A stretch of DNA of 64,000 nucleotides from an uncultured Verrucomicrobiae bacterium (GTDB lineage Bacteria; Verrucomicrobiota; Verrucomicrobiia; Limisphaerales; UBA1100): the NCBI GenBank assembly GCA_937775205.1, contig CALKBX010000010.1, positions 62,001 through 126,000 on the forward strand. Reading direction: 5' to 3'. This document shows positions 27,351-36,991 of the stretch, piece by piece. The translations under genes were made by a program, and so were the position numbers. Position 1 is the stretch's first letter, and each line of letters opens with the position of its first letter. The notes beneath the pieces are model-generated. The model was not told the DNA's origin and made no database searches. It saw nothing but the letters and a program-made list of their open reading frames with translations.

Positions 27351-27719
27351 TCAGAGACGATAAACCGAATGAAGATGCCGCAAGGGCGGCCCGCGAAATT
27401 CTGCGGCGCGCAAAATGGACGCCAAGGGCATGAAGGTGAACGCCGGTTGAAGCTCAACGCTGGCGTTGTGATGAACGACGATGTTCGGAATCGAGAAATC
27501 AATCTTCACCTGCACGAGCCCCTTTTCCACACCCGGCTCACATTCGCACGGAGCGGGCACAAACGGATCGGAAGCATCCCCCGAAGGCTCAGTGTATTTG
27601 CTGCAACAACTGCCTTGGGAGTCCGGGGCAGACATCGATTCGGCTCGGCAAATGCAAACCGGATTGGCCAAACTCAAGGCCAATCCCGCCACAACGACTA
27701 CCTGCCAGCAAGCTTTCAC
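27351..27719 (-). CDS. Small exported Cys-rich protein of the copper operon
   Basis: About 122 residues if it starts at GTG 27719; a TTG at 27776 would add 19 residues, and neither has a clear ribosome-binding site. The GTG start gives a clean signal peptide (K-A-C-W-Q-V-V-V-V-A-G-L). The mature part has C-I-C, C-C and P-C-E-C-E-P-G cysteine groups and ends P-P-L-R-H-L-H-S-V-Y-R-L. That resembles small Cys-containing proteins I associate with copper-resistance loci. It lies 120 bp upstream of the CopA-CopB gene on the same strand. Metal binding is inferred from the cysteines and location. Confidence 0.5.
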   Translation of the reverse strand: MKACWQVVVVAGLALSLANPVCICRAESMSAPDSQGSCCSKYTEPSGDASDPFVPAPCECEPGVEKGLVQVKIDFSIPNIVVHHNASVELQPAFTFMPLASILRAAEFRGPPLRHLHSVYRL

Positions 27720-27883
27720 AAGGGCCAATGTAGCGAACGCATTCAAAAAGTCAACTTGGGCTTGGCAAAAACACAAAATCTTCCGTCATTATTTTCCCGT
27801 TATCCGCAGTGCTCAGGGTATGATTTAGCAAAACGGGCATTTTCCCGCCGTAACTATTATTGATGGGGCACGTCTTTTGAGGT

Positions 27884-30361
27884 ATGAATTTGGTGATGGA
27901 TGGACGTTTCAAACTTTGCTTTAGCTCGTTGATTTGCTTCGGCTCTTTTGCGGTAGATGCGGCGGAACCCACGGCGGCGGGGTTGGCGTTTTTTGAAACT
28001 AAGATTCGACCGGTGTTGGTGGAGCGGTGTTATAAATGTCACTCGGCCAAAAGCGAGAAGCTCAAGGGCGGGCTACTTCTGGACACGCGCGCGGGGATTC
28101 GCAAGGGCGGCGATTCGGGCCATGCTGTGGTGCCGGGGGATGTGCGCGGGAGTTTGCTGATTGAGGCGATTCGTTATGGTGACGAGGACCTCGCGATGCC
28201 GCCGAAGGAGAAGCTATCGGCGGCGGTGATTGCGAATTTTGAAAAGTGGATTGCCATGGGCGCGCCGGATCCACGCGAGGGTGTTGCGTTGGAAAATCCC
28301 GGTTGGGAGAAATCCAAAAATCATTGGGCGTTCAAGGTGCCAACCCAGCCGACCGTGCCGGAATTGAAGGACGTGGATTGGCCGCGGTCGGACATCGACC
28401 GGTTTGTGCTGGCAAAGCTGGAATCAAAATCGCTAAAGCCCTCCGGCGAAGCGGACCGGCGCACGCTTATTCGGCGGTTGTTTTTTGACCTCAATGGCGT
28501 ACCGCCGCAACCTAAGGAAGTGGAAGCCTTTGTGGCGGACAAAGACCCGAAGGCATTTGAAAAACTGGTGGACCGGTTGCTCGCTTCCGAAAGTTTTGGT
28601 GAACGCTGGGGACGCCATTGGCTGGATGTCGCGCGTTATGCAGAGTCCAGCGGTAAGGAGGCGAACCTTACCTACCCGCATGCGTGGCGGTATCGTGATT
28701 ACGTGATTGATTCTTTTAATGCCGACAAGCCCTATAATCAGTTCATTCGCGAACAAATTGCCGGTGACCTAATGCCTGCGCGCGACAATGAACACCGCGC
28801 CGAGTTAATGACGGCGACTGGATTTCTGGCCATAGGCCCCAAGTCGCACAATGAAAATAATCGTCTTCAGTTTGCCGTGGACTTGGCCGATGAACAGATT
28901 GAAACCACATCGCGCGCGATACTGGGGCTCACCATTGCCTGTGCCCGATGCCACGACCACAAGTTCGATCCCATTCCGCAGCGCGAGTACTACGCACTAG
29001 CTGGCATCTTCTTTAATACGGAAACCCAGTTTGGAACCGTCCAAGGACCGGGAAATCGCCGCAGCACTCCTTTGGTAAATCTACCGGCGGAGGCCGCCGA
29101 GAATCCAGGTGAGACTTTGACGGTCAGTACCCGTGCGCGTCTGGAAAAAATGTTGGTTGATAGCAAGAAAGAGCTTGAAGAATTGACCGCTCAGGCACGC
29201 AAAGAACGTGCGTCCGGTTCCGGGGATGTACAGCGAACATTCCTTCGGGCTCGTGCAGCCAGCGGTCGGGTGAATTCAATCACCGAGAAACTCAGTGGCT
29301 ATACTGCGGCTGGTAAATCAATTCCGCGCGCAATGGGTGTGAGTGACCGAGGTTTTGTACGCGAAACTCGCTTGCTGGAACGCGGGGAGATCCAGCAACC
29401 CGGTGAAAAAGTCCCACGCGGTTTTGTCTCCATTGTAAACCCGGATTTCCGTGCAAGCTTTCACCGACGTGGCAGTGGTCGCCGGCAAATGGCCGAGTGG
29501 TTGGTGAGCCCCGGCAACCCACTTACTTCGCGCGTGATCGTTAATCGAATCTGGCATCATCTCTTCGGTCAGGGGTTGGTGCGCAGTATGGATAACTTTG
29601 GCTCCACTGGTCAGGCCCCGAGCCACCCGGAGCTTTTAGATCATTTGGCTCTCCAATTTGTAGATCAGAATTGGTCTGTAAAAGGTATGGTCCGCCAGAT
29701 TGTCTTGAGCAGCACCTATCGGATGGCTTCAGATTATGATTCAGCTAATTACAATGCAGATCCGGAAAACCATTATCTCTGGCGCGTAAGCAAGAGGCGC
29801 CTGGATGCTGAATCGATTCGTGACTCCATACTCTCAGTCAGTGGCCTGCTTAAATGGGATCGCCCTCGCAGCTCGGCCGTAGCTAAAGCCGGTAACGGAC
29901 AAGTAGGTCGTAGTCGCAACATTCAGATCCGCACCCTGATGGCACCTACAGATTACCGGTCAGTGTTTCTGCCCATCGTTCGCGATCTAGTGCCCGCTTC
30001 CCTTGATCTCTTTGACTATGCTGAACCTTCTCTAGTCACCGGCAAACGGGATGTGACCACCGTCCCCTCTCAAGCACTTTACCTGATGAACGATGCCTTT
30101 GTGATCCGGGCAGCGGATAGCATGGCCCGGCGCCTGTTCGATGAAGCTCCGTCCGGAGAGGAGCGGGTGGATTTCGCTTTCAAACTCGCCTACGGTCGCA
30201 CTCCGACAACCAACGAAAAGGAAAAGGCGCGCCAGTTTTTCAATAGTTACCAGTCCATCTCGGATACTAATAATCCCGAGGGAAAATATAACCGAGGAAG
30301 CGCTTGGAGCAGCTTCTGCCAAGCCCTCCTTTGCAGCGCAGAATTCCGTTATCTTGACTAA
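27884..30361 (+). CDS. PSCyt1-DUF1549-DUF1553 protein
   Basis: 825 residues (ATG 27884; ATG 27896 possible). Signal about 1-27, then PSCyt1 cytochrome with C-Y-K-C-H-S and G-G-L-L-L-D, DUF1549 (about 155-370, with R-R-L-F-F-D-L-N-G-V-P-P and C-A-R-C-H-D-H-K-F-D-P), and DUF1553 (about 530-820, with R-V-I-V-N-R-I-W-H-H-L-F-G-Q-G). Standard architecture and length. It ends 2 bp before the DUF1501 gene. Divergent from the copper operon; the gap 27777-27883 contains an inverted CGGG/CCCG motif that could be an operator, unproven. Confidence 0.9.
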   Translation: MNLVMDGRFKLCFSSLICFGSFAVDAAEPTAAGLAFFETKIRPVLVERCYKCHSAKSEKLKGGLLLDTRAGIRKGGDSGHAVVPGDVRGSLLIEAIRYGDEDLAMPPKEKLSAAVIANFEKWIAMGAPDPREGVALENPGWEKSKNHWAFKVPTQPTVPELKDVDWPRSDIDRFVLAKLESKSLKPSGEADRRTLIRRLFFDLNGVPPQPKEVEAFVADKDPKAFEKLVDRLLASESFGERWGRHWLDVARYAESSGKEANLTYPHAWRYRDYVIDSFNADKPYNQFIREQIAGDLMPARDNEHRAELMTATGFLAIGPKSHNENNRLQFAVDLADEQIETTSRAILGLTIACARCHDHKFDPIPQREYYALAGIFFNTETQFGTVQGPGNRRSTPLVNLPAEAAENPGETLTVSTRARLEKMLVDSKKELEELTAQARKERASGSGDVQRTFLRARAASGRVNSITEKLSGYTAAGKSIPRAMGVSDRGFVRETRLLERGEIQQPGEKVPRGFVSIVNPDFRASFHRRGSGRRQMAEWLVSPGNPLTSRVIVNRIWHHLFGQGLVRSMDNFGSTGQAPSHPELLDHLALQFVDQNWSVKGMVRQIVLSSTYRMASDYDSANYNADPENHYLWRVSKRRLDAESIRDSILSVSGLLKWDRPRSSAVAKAGNGQVGRSRNIQIRTLMAPTDYRSVFLPIVRDLVPASLDLFDYAEPSLVTGKRDVTTVPSQALYLMNDAFVIRAADSMARRLFDEAPSGEERVDFAFKLAYGRTPTTNEKEKARQFFNSYQSISDTNNPEGKYNRGSAWSSFCQALLCSAEFRYLD

Positions 30362-30363
30362 TC

Positions 30364-31753
30364 ATGAATCCTAATTCCCAAGCTTTAGCCAATCTGTCCC
30401 GCCGTGAAATGCTCAAAGGCGTTTCCTCAGGCTTTGGGTATCTTGCCCTGGCTGGTCTTTGTGCTGAGGCTGCAGAGCAAAGCCCCTTGGCACCCAAAAC
30501 ACCACATTTCGCACCGCGCGCTAAACGTGTTATTTTTCTTTGTATGCGAGGTGGCCCTTCGCACGTGGATACTTTTGATTACAAACCCCAGCTCCAGATC
30601 GATGAAGGCAAGCCGGGTATCGGTCGCCGTGGCTCCCGCAGCCGGGCCAAGCTTCTGGGTTCACCGTGGGAATTCGCCCGGCATGGCCAGAATGGGCTAA
30701 ACATTTCCGAGCTGTTTCCGAATGTCGCCAAACACGCGGACAAACTCTGCCTCTTAAACGGCATGCATACGGATCTGCCCAATCATCCCCAGGCGTTTGT
30801 GAAGATGCACACCGGCAATTCACAATTCGTACGACCTTCACTTGGGGCCTGGACGCTGTATGGTTTGGGTACCGAAAACAAAAATCTACCGGGCTTCATT
30901 GTGCTTAGCCCTCAAACTGGTTTGGGGGGTGCACAGAATTATGGCAGTTCTTTCCTTCCTGCCATTTATCAGGCTACTCCCATCCGCGGCAGTTCACGTG
31001 GCGGCAGCGGCCAAATCAATAATATTACCAATCCCAGGGTTTCGAAAGAGGCACAACGAATACAACTGGATCTGGTGCAGAGCCTGAACCAGGAACAGCT
31101 CAAAACAGGATGTGGTAAACCCGGCTGTGGAGGGTGTGATAGAGTCTTTTGAACTCGCCTTCCGTATGCAGAGCGAGGTGCCGCAGCTGATGGATATCAA
31201 TAAGGAACCGGCAGCTATACGCCAAGCCTACGGCATTGGTAACCGCGCGACGGAGAGTTTTGGTCGCCAATGCCTCTTAGCCCGCCGAATGGCTGAAGCC
31301 GGTGTGCGTTTTATAGAGTTAAACTATGGCAACTGGGATCAGCACCGTACACTCAAGACTTCTTTGGAACGTAATTGCGGAGCGACGGACCAACCCATCG
31401 CCGCACTCCTTGCAGATCTTGAGAAACGCGATATGCTTAAGGACACCCTCGTCATGTGGGGCGGCGAATTTGGCCGCACGCCGCACGCTCAAAATAGCGA
31501 TGGTCGCGATCACAACAACAAAGGCTACACCATGTGGATGGCCGGCGGCGGTGTGAAAGGCGGCATAGCCCACGGCAAAACTGATGAGTATGGTTACGCG
31601 GCAGTCGACGGCAAAATGCACATCCACGACTGGCACGCTACTGTTCTGCACCTGCTTGGTCTCAACCACAAAAAATTAACCTTCAATTACGCCGGCCGCG
31701 ATTTTCGTTTGACTGACGTTCACGGAAACGTGGCGAAGGAAATTTTAGCTTAA
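30364..31753 (+). CDS. DUF1501 protein (frameshifted)
   Basis: About 463 residues if one frameshift is bridged. The leader S-R-R-E-M-L-K-G-V-S-S-G is Tat-like. The first frame runs normally through N-Q-E-Q-L-K-T-G then reads out of frame to a stop at 31150-31152. The next frame resumes with N-P-A-V-E-G-V-I-E-S-F-E-L-A-F, exactly the expected continuation, and contains W-G-G-E-F-G-R-T-P and G-R-D-H-N-N-K-G-Y. One extra base around 31105-31112 explains it. Partner of the gene ending 2 bp upstream. A second, relict DUF1501 tail lies 23 bp downstream. Confidence 0.82.
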
Positions 31754-31775
31754 GCTCGGTAGACATACTCTCGTC

Positions 31776-31808
31776 CATGGCAACGTGGCGAAGGAGACTT
31801 TGGCGTAG
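31776..31808 (+). pseudogene. Relict 3' end of a second DUF1501 gene
   Basis: 33 bases encode H-G-N-V-A-K-E-T-L-A then TAG. These are the last ten residues typical of DUF1501 proteins (compare H-G-H-V-A-K-E-I-L-A ending at 24911 and H-G-N-V-A-K-E-I-L-A ending at 31753). It is separated from the real stop at 31753 by only 22 bp and has no upstream body. Either the functional gene's 3' end was replaced or a neighbouring paralogue was deleted. Confidence 0.65.
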
Positions 31809-31852
31809 TTCATAGTCTTGCCTTCGCCGCCGCCGTACGCCACCATTCCGGC

Positions 31853-33332
31853 ATGCGATTTACGTTTCAATTGTTGTCGGCGCTATTTCTGTCGCTCACA
31901 CTTCACTCGGCGGATAAAAAGCCCAACGTCCTCTTTATTGCCATCGATGATCAGAATGACTGGATTGGTTATCTCGGCGGGCATCCGATGGTGAAGACGC
32001 CGTTCATCGACGCGCTCGCCAAGCGTGGGACGGCGTTTACGAATGCACATTGTCAGTCGCCGTTGTGCAATCCTTCGCGCACGAGCCTCATGACGGGGCT
32101 GCGGCCGGGGAGTACGGGGATTTATGGGCTCGCGCCGTGGTTTCGGAATTTGCCGGAGTTTAAAAACGTGGTCACGTTGCCGCAGTATTTAAAGCAACAC
32201 GGAGGCTACACGACATACTCCGACCGGCAAAATTTATCACGGGCGTTACGGGCGGCAGAAAACCGACAAGGAATTTGACGTACTCGGGCCGGGGGCCAGC
32301 GGCGCACCGTTTCCCAAGGATAAGAAAAAACTGGTCACCACACCTTTCGGCAATCATCGCCTGGTCGATTGGGGCACCTTCCCGCATAAGGACGAGGAGA
32401 AAGGCGACTGGAAAGTGGCCGACTGGGCGGTCGATCAGCTCAATCAAAAGCCCAAGGAACCGTTCTTTATGTCAGTAGGCTTTTTCCTCCCGCATGTGCC
32501 GCTCTTTGCCACGCAAAAATGGTTCGATCTGTATCCGGACAACGACACGGTCCTGCCCAAGATTAAGCGCAATGATCGTGATGATACGCCGCGCTTTAGT
32601 TGGTACATGCACTGGTATTTGCCGGAGGTACGCCTCAAGTGGTTGGAGGAAAATAACGAGTGGCGAAACATCGTACGCAGCTACCTGGCCTGCACCTCAT
32701 TCATGGACTCGCAGGTGGGCCGGGTGCTTTCAGCGCTTAAGCGCAACGGACTCGAGGACAATACCATTATTGTACTGTGGAGCGATCACGGTTGGCACGT
32801 GGGCGAGAAAGGGATCTCAGGCAAAAACTCATTGTGGGATGATGGCACGCGCGTGCCGTTGGTCTTTGCCGGGCCGGGCGTGAAACCCGGTCAGATCTGC
32901 GCCCAACCCGCCGAACTGCTGGACATTTATCCAACGCTAAACGAGCTGCTGAAGCTCCCCAAAAACAAAACCCTCGAAGGCCATAGTTTGGTGCCGCAAT
33001 TAAAGAACGCGCAAGCGAAGCGCAAATGGCCGGCTATTACCACGCACAACCATGACAACCACGGGGTGCGCAGTGAAAACTGGCGCTTTATCCAGTACGC
33101 CGATGGCAGCCAGGAACTCTATGATATGAGGAAGGACCCCAATGAATGGACCAACCTCGCCCATGACTCAAAATATGCTGAGGTGATTGCCGACCACAAA
33201 AAGTTTTTACCCAAATCAAATAGGCAACCCGCCCCGGGCAGTCGCGCCCGTATTCTCACTTACGTGAAAGGCAAAGTCGTGTGGCAGGGTGAAGAAATCA
33301 AACCCAACGCCCCGATTCCGGGGTTGGAGTAA
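31853..33332 (+). CDS. Sulfatase, CNPSR type, iduronate-2-sulfatase-like (frameshifted)
   Basis: About 490 residues after correction. Signal about 1-19, metal motif A-I-D-D-Q-N-D-W, formylglycine site L-C-N-P-S-R, T-G-L-R-P, and in the second part W-S-D-H-G-W-H-V-G-E-K plus a C-terminal subdomain. The break is at 32222: dropping one G restores Y-S-T-G-K-I-Y-H-G-R-Y, the expected motif. As sequenced the first frame stops at 32276-32278. Iduronate-sulfatase-like proteins cut 2-O-sulfate from uronic acids; substrate here unknown. Confidence 0.82.
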
Positions 33333-33336
33333 AAAT

Positions 33337-34335
33337 ATGAACCTTGGAAGATTAGAGAAAATAACAGATCTACGGGAAATTTGGAAAACCGAGGCTCAAG
33401 ACTTTACTCCATGGCTGGCAGAGGAGGAGAATCTTTCTCTGCTCGGAGAAACCATCAACTTGGAACTAGAATTAGAAGCCGTCGAGAAAGACGTCGGTCC
33501 ATTCCGAGCGGACATCTTGTGCCGTGATACGTCCGACAATTCCTTGGTGTTGGTGGAAAATCAGGTGGAGCGGACCGATCACACGCACTTGGGACAGCTG
33601 CTTACCTATGCGGCTGGGTTAAACACCGTTACGATCGTATGGATTGCAAAGAAATTTACGGATGAACACCGGGCAGCTCTCGACTGGCTGAATGAAATAA
33701 CGGGAGACAAGATCAATTTTTTTGGCCTTGAAATCGAGCTATGGAGAATTGGGGAATCGCCCATCGCCCCAAAGTTTAACATCGTATCCAAGCCCAATGA
33801 TTGGACGAAAGGAAAAGCTGCCAACACAGATAGCCTCGCAATCAAAGATCTTACCCCAACTCAACAATTAAAACTAAATTATTGGAAAAGCTTTAGAAGC
33901 TATATATCGGAACATAGCACAATACTTAGCCCTAAAAAGGCGTCCACCGACCATTGGATGTCTTTTGGGATCGGGACAAGTAAGGCTCATATAAGCGGAT
34001 TGCTCAATACACAACAATGTTTGGTTTCGGTGTGCCTCAATATTAACTGGTCCGAAGAAAGGTTGGCTATTTTTCACTTACTAAAAAAAGAACGTGAAAC
34101 TATCGAACGAGAATTTGGGAGCAAATTAGATTGGAAGGAAAAACCTGAAATGAGGACTAGTTCCGTTTACATACGAAACCAGGATATGGATCCAAACGAG
34201 ACAAACAACTGGTCGGAGCAACACAAGTGGATGCTCGAGGGATTAGAAAAGTTTCGGGAAGTGTTCGGTGCACGAATCAAATCAATGGATGTCGGTGACT
34301 GGGAACCTGAGGAAATCGATACTGACGAGACCTGA
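33337..34335 (+). CDS. DUF4268 protein with PD-(D/E)xK-like nuclease N-terminus
   Basis: 332 residues, starting 4 bp after the sulfatase stop; no signal peptide. Residues about 50-100 carry F-R-A-D-I-L-C-R-D and L-V-L-V-E-N-Q-V-E, the D..ExQ/K pattern of PD-(D/E)xK nucleases (Lys replaced by Gln), followed by H-L-G-Q-L-L-T-Y-A-A-G. The C-terminal half is DUF4268 (W-K-S-F-R-S-Y-I, then N-W-S-E..W-M-L-E-G-L-E-K-F). Such proteins occur near restriction or defence genes. The gene is visibly more A/T-rich than its neighbours and unlike them is cytosolic, suggesting horizontal acquisition. Confidence 0.75.
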   Translation: MNLGRLEKITDLREIWKTEAQDFTPWLAEEENLSLLGETINLELELEAVEKDVGPFRADILCRDTSDNSLVLVENQVERTDHTHLGQLLTYAAGLNTVTIVWIAKKFTDEHRAALDWLNEITGDKINFFGLEIELWRIGESPIAPKFNIVSKPNDWTKGKAANTDSLAIKDLTPTQQLKLNYWKSFRSYISEHSTILSPKKASTDHWMSFGIGTSKAHISGLLNTQQCLVSVCLNINWSEERLAIFHLLKKERETIEREFGSKLDWKEKPEMRTSSVYIRNQDMDPNETNNWSEQHKWMLEGLEKFREVFGARIKSMDVGDWEPEEIDTDET

Positions 34336-34477
34336 ATCTCCGCATACTCATGAACGGCCGAGTCACGGTTCGTTGAATCGCACAGCCTTAACTCAATCCT
34401 AAGGATAGTAACGCCGTTACCCCACAAAAGAACTGCCGCCCTTGGGCCTCGGTCGGTTACCCTCTGGCCACTTCATC

Positions 34478-36910
34478 ATGCGAATTTTGCTGTTCATTAT
34501 CACAGGGCTCTTCTTTTTAAGCCCAAGCCTCAAGGCCGCCAACCAATGGCCCACATGGCGCGGGCCCAATGCCGATGGCACCGTCACCGGTTGCCAACCG
34601 CCCACCAAATGGAGTGCCACCGAGAACATTAAGTGGAAGATCAAGCTGCCCGGTAGTGGCAGTTCCACGCCCATTATTTGGAATGAAAAACTTTTCCTGC
34701 TGCTGGCCGAGTCCACCGGCAAGCAGGCCAGCCCTGAGGCCATTGCCAAGACGCGCGTTAAGGTTGAGGGCAGCCCGCCCCTGCCCACCGTGTCCAATCC
34801 GGAGCCCCAGATCATTCACCGTTTTGATGTTCTCTGTCTTGATCGGCGCACCGGCAAGGTTCTCTGGCGCAAGACTGCAGCTGAGACACTCCCTCATGAA
34901 GGGCATCACCGCGATCATGGTTACGCTTCCTCCTCACCCGTTACTGATGGCAAGCATCTCTATATCAATTACGGATCGCGCGGGGTGCATTGTTATACTC
35001 TTGAAGGCAAACATGTCTGGAGCAGGGATCTCGGTAAGATGACGACGCGCCGTCACTACGGTGAGGGCAGTTCTCCTGCGCTCCACGGGGATACGCTGAT
35101 CATTAACTGGGATCATGAAGGGCAATCTTTCATCGTCGCCTTAAACAAATTGACGGGTAAAACCCTCTGGAAAAAAGACCGCGATGAGATCACTTCCTGG
35201 GCCACCCCACTGGTGATCGTGCATGAAGGCATCCCGCAGGTGATTGTGAGTGGCACCCAGCGCGTGCGTTCCTACGAGATCAAGACGGGCAAGGTGTTGT
35301 GGGCGTGCGGCGGGCAAACGGTGAATGTGATTCCCACACCCGTTCATGGCTTGGGCAATGTGTATGTGGCCAGCGGTTATCGTGGCCGGGCCATGTACGC
35401 CATTAAGCTGGGTAACGAAGGGGAATTGACTGATACCAAGGCGATTGCCTGGGAAGTGCACCGGTCCACGCCCTACATCCCTTCGCTCTTGCTGCATCAA
35501 AAGAAGATTTATTGTTTCAGTGCCAATCAGGCGCGTCTTTCCTGTTATGAGGCCGCGGATGGTAAAGCCAACTACGTAAGCGAACCGATTAACGGCCTCT
35601 TCGGGGTATACGCTTCGCCAGTGGCCACTGAGGATAAAATCTTTATCACCGGTCGCAGTGGCAATATCGCAGTTCTAACCCCGGGCGCCACACTGAAGGT
35701 TGAGCAAATCAATAAACTGGGTGAACCGGTGGATGCGTCCCCGGCCATTATCGGTAATGAAATTTATATTCGAGGCCGCACTCACCTTTATTGTGTAGCC
35801 GAAACAAAAACATCTGCACCACCACCGACTCTCAAGCCAGCAGTACTCAAACCAGAACTCACTGCTTCAGTGGAACTCAATGATCTGGATCAAGACGGGG
35901 ATTTGGATGTGCTGGTCGCCAATGGCCGACATTGGGGCGGCCCCAATCGTGTTTTTTTTAATAATGGCAAAGGTCAGTTCACCAAACTGGTTCCCTTTGG
36001 CACCGGCAAGGATCGCAGCTACGCCGCACGTGTCTTGGATTATAACGGCGATGGGCACAGGGATATTGCTGTAGCCAATGACCGGCAACAAAGTCGCGTG
36101 TACCTGAAGAAGAAAGGAGGCAATTATGCGGCGGGCCCGGCCATTGGCCCGCCAAGCCAGAACACCCGTAACCTGACCATTGCCGATATGGACGGGGATA
36201 AACGACCTGATATTCTCGTGGCCAACCGCCGGGCGGCAAATTTCATTTATTACAACTCAGGCAAGGGAGATCTGGTGGGAGGCAGAGTATTGGGTTCGGG
36301 TGCCGATTCCACTATTGCTATCGCTATTGCTGACCTTAATGGGGATGGCAAATCCGATGTGGTGTTGGCCAACCGGGACGGGCAACCCAATGCGATTTAT
36401 CTCAATGTCGGCGGGAAAACTTTTGGCAAGCCCGTTGCCTACGGCACGGGCAAGGATAATACCCGCTCAGTGGGACTAGCGGACATGAATGGCGATGGGC
36501 ACTTGGATATTATTGCCGCCAATGTGGGCCAGCCCAATCGGGTATTCTTTAATGACGGCAAGGGTGGATTTTCTAAATCAACGGAATTTGGCGGGGAACA
36601 GAACCCCTCATATTCAGTCGCCGTAGCGGATATGGATCAGGATGGAGACAAGGATATTGTGATCGGCAATGTCGGCCAACAAAACGTGATCTATTTCAAT
36701 GAAGCGAAGGGAACAAAATATCGGAGTCTTTCTTTTGGGGTCGCCACCAGCGCAACCTATTGCGTGGCTTTGGGTGATTTAAACGGCGACAAATATCCGG
36801 ACATCGTTATCGGCAACTCCGGCACCCACAACTTCGTTTACCTTAATCAGGGCAAAAAAGGTAAAGTTGGCAACCTGTTCCCCCCGCAACAACTTGCATT
36901 GAAACAGTAG
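34478..36910 (+). CDS. Exported PQQ-like propeller plus FG-GAP/VCBS repeat protein
   Basis: 810 residues from the ATG at 34478, which opens a signal peptide (M-R-I-L-L-F-I-I-T-G). Residues about 22-440 form a PQQ-type eight-blade propeller with the typical opening W-P-T-W-R-G-P-N-A-D-G-T. Residues about 460-800 hold six or more FG-GAP repeats with calcium-binding D-x-D-x-D-G-D-x-D loops. Known PQQ quinoprotein active-site residues are not obvious, so a binding rather than dehydrogenase role is likelier. Exported, possibly cell-surface. Confidence 0.85.
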   Translation: MRILLFIITGLFFLSPSLKAANQWPTWRGPNADGTVTGCQPPTKWSATENIKWKIKLPGSGSSTPIIWNEKLFLLLAESTGKQASPEAIAKTRVKVEGSPPLPTVSNPEPQIIHRFDVLCLDRRTGKVLWRKTAAETLPHEGHHRDHGYASSSPVTDGKHLYINYGSRGVHCYTLEGKHVWSRDLGKMTTRRHYGEGSSPALHGDTLIINWDHEGQSFIVALNKLTGKTLWKKDRDEITSWATPLVIVHEGIPQVIVSGTQRVRSYEIKTGKVLWACGGQTVNVIPTPVHGLGNVYVASGYRGRAMYAIKLGNEGELTDTKAIAWEVHRSTPYIPSLLLHQKKIYCFSANQARLSCYEAADGKANYVSEPINGLFGVYASPVATEDKIFITGRSGNIAVLTPGATLKVEQINKLGEPVDASPAIIGNEIYIRGRTHLYCVAETKTSAPPPTLKPAVLKPELTASVELNDLDQDGDLDVLVANGRHWGGPNRVFFNNGKGQFTKLVPFGTGKDRSYAARVLDYNGDGHRDIAVANDRQQSRVYLKKKGGNYAAGPAIGPPSQNTRNLTIADMDGDKRPDILVANRRAANFIYYNSGKGDLVGGRVLGSGADSTIAIAIADLNGDGKSDVVLANRDGQPNAIYLNVGGKTFGKPVAYGTGKDNTRSVGLADMNGDGHLDIIAANVGQPNRVFFNDGKGGFSKSTEFGGEQNPSYSVAVADMDQDGDKDIVIGNVGQQNVIYFNEAKGTKYRSLSFGVATSATYCVALGDLNGDKYPDIVIGNSGTHNFVYLNQGKKGKVGNLFPPQQLALKQ

Positions 36911-36943
36911 CCAACAGTAAGTAGGAGAAATAAAAAATAGCAC

Positions 36944-36991
36944 AAAAAAAGCCGCCCTTGGACCAAACCGAAGTTCAATCGCCGGACGGCT
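36944..36991 (-). terminator. Rho-independent terminator with UUCG-capped extended hairpin
   Basis: On the minus strand AGCCGTCC (36991-36984) pairs with GGGCGGCT (36957-36950). Between them GATTGAAC pairs with GTTTGGTC around a TTCG loop. Seven T residues follow (36950-36944). It terminates leftward transcription from the proposed RNA gene. The next feature leftward is only the 3' end of an opposing gene. Confidence 0.85.

Noticed and set aside
27777..27883. Operator for a copper regulator between the divergent genes
   Set aside because: The CGGG/CCCG inverted motif is short and no regulator gene is nearby, so it is only mentioned and not annotated.
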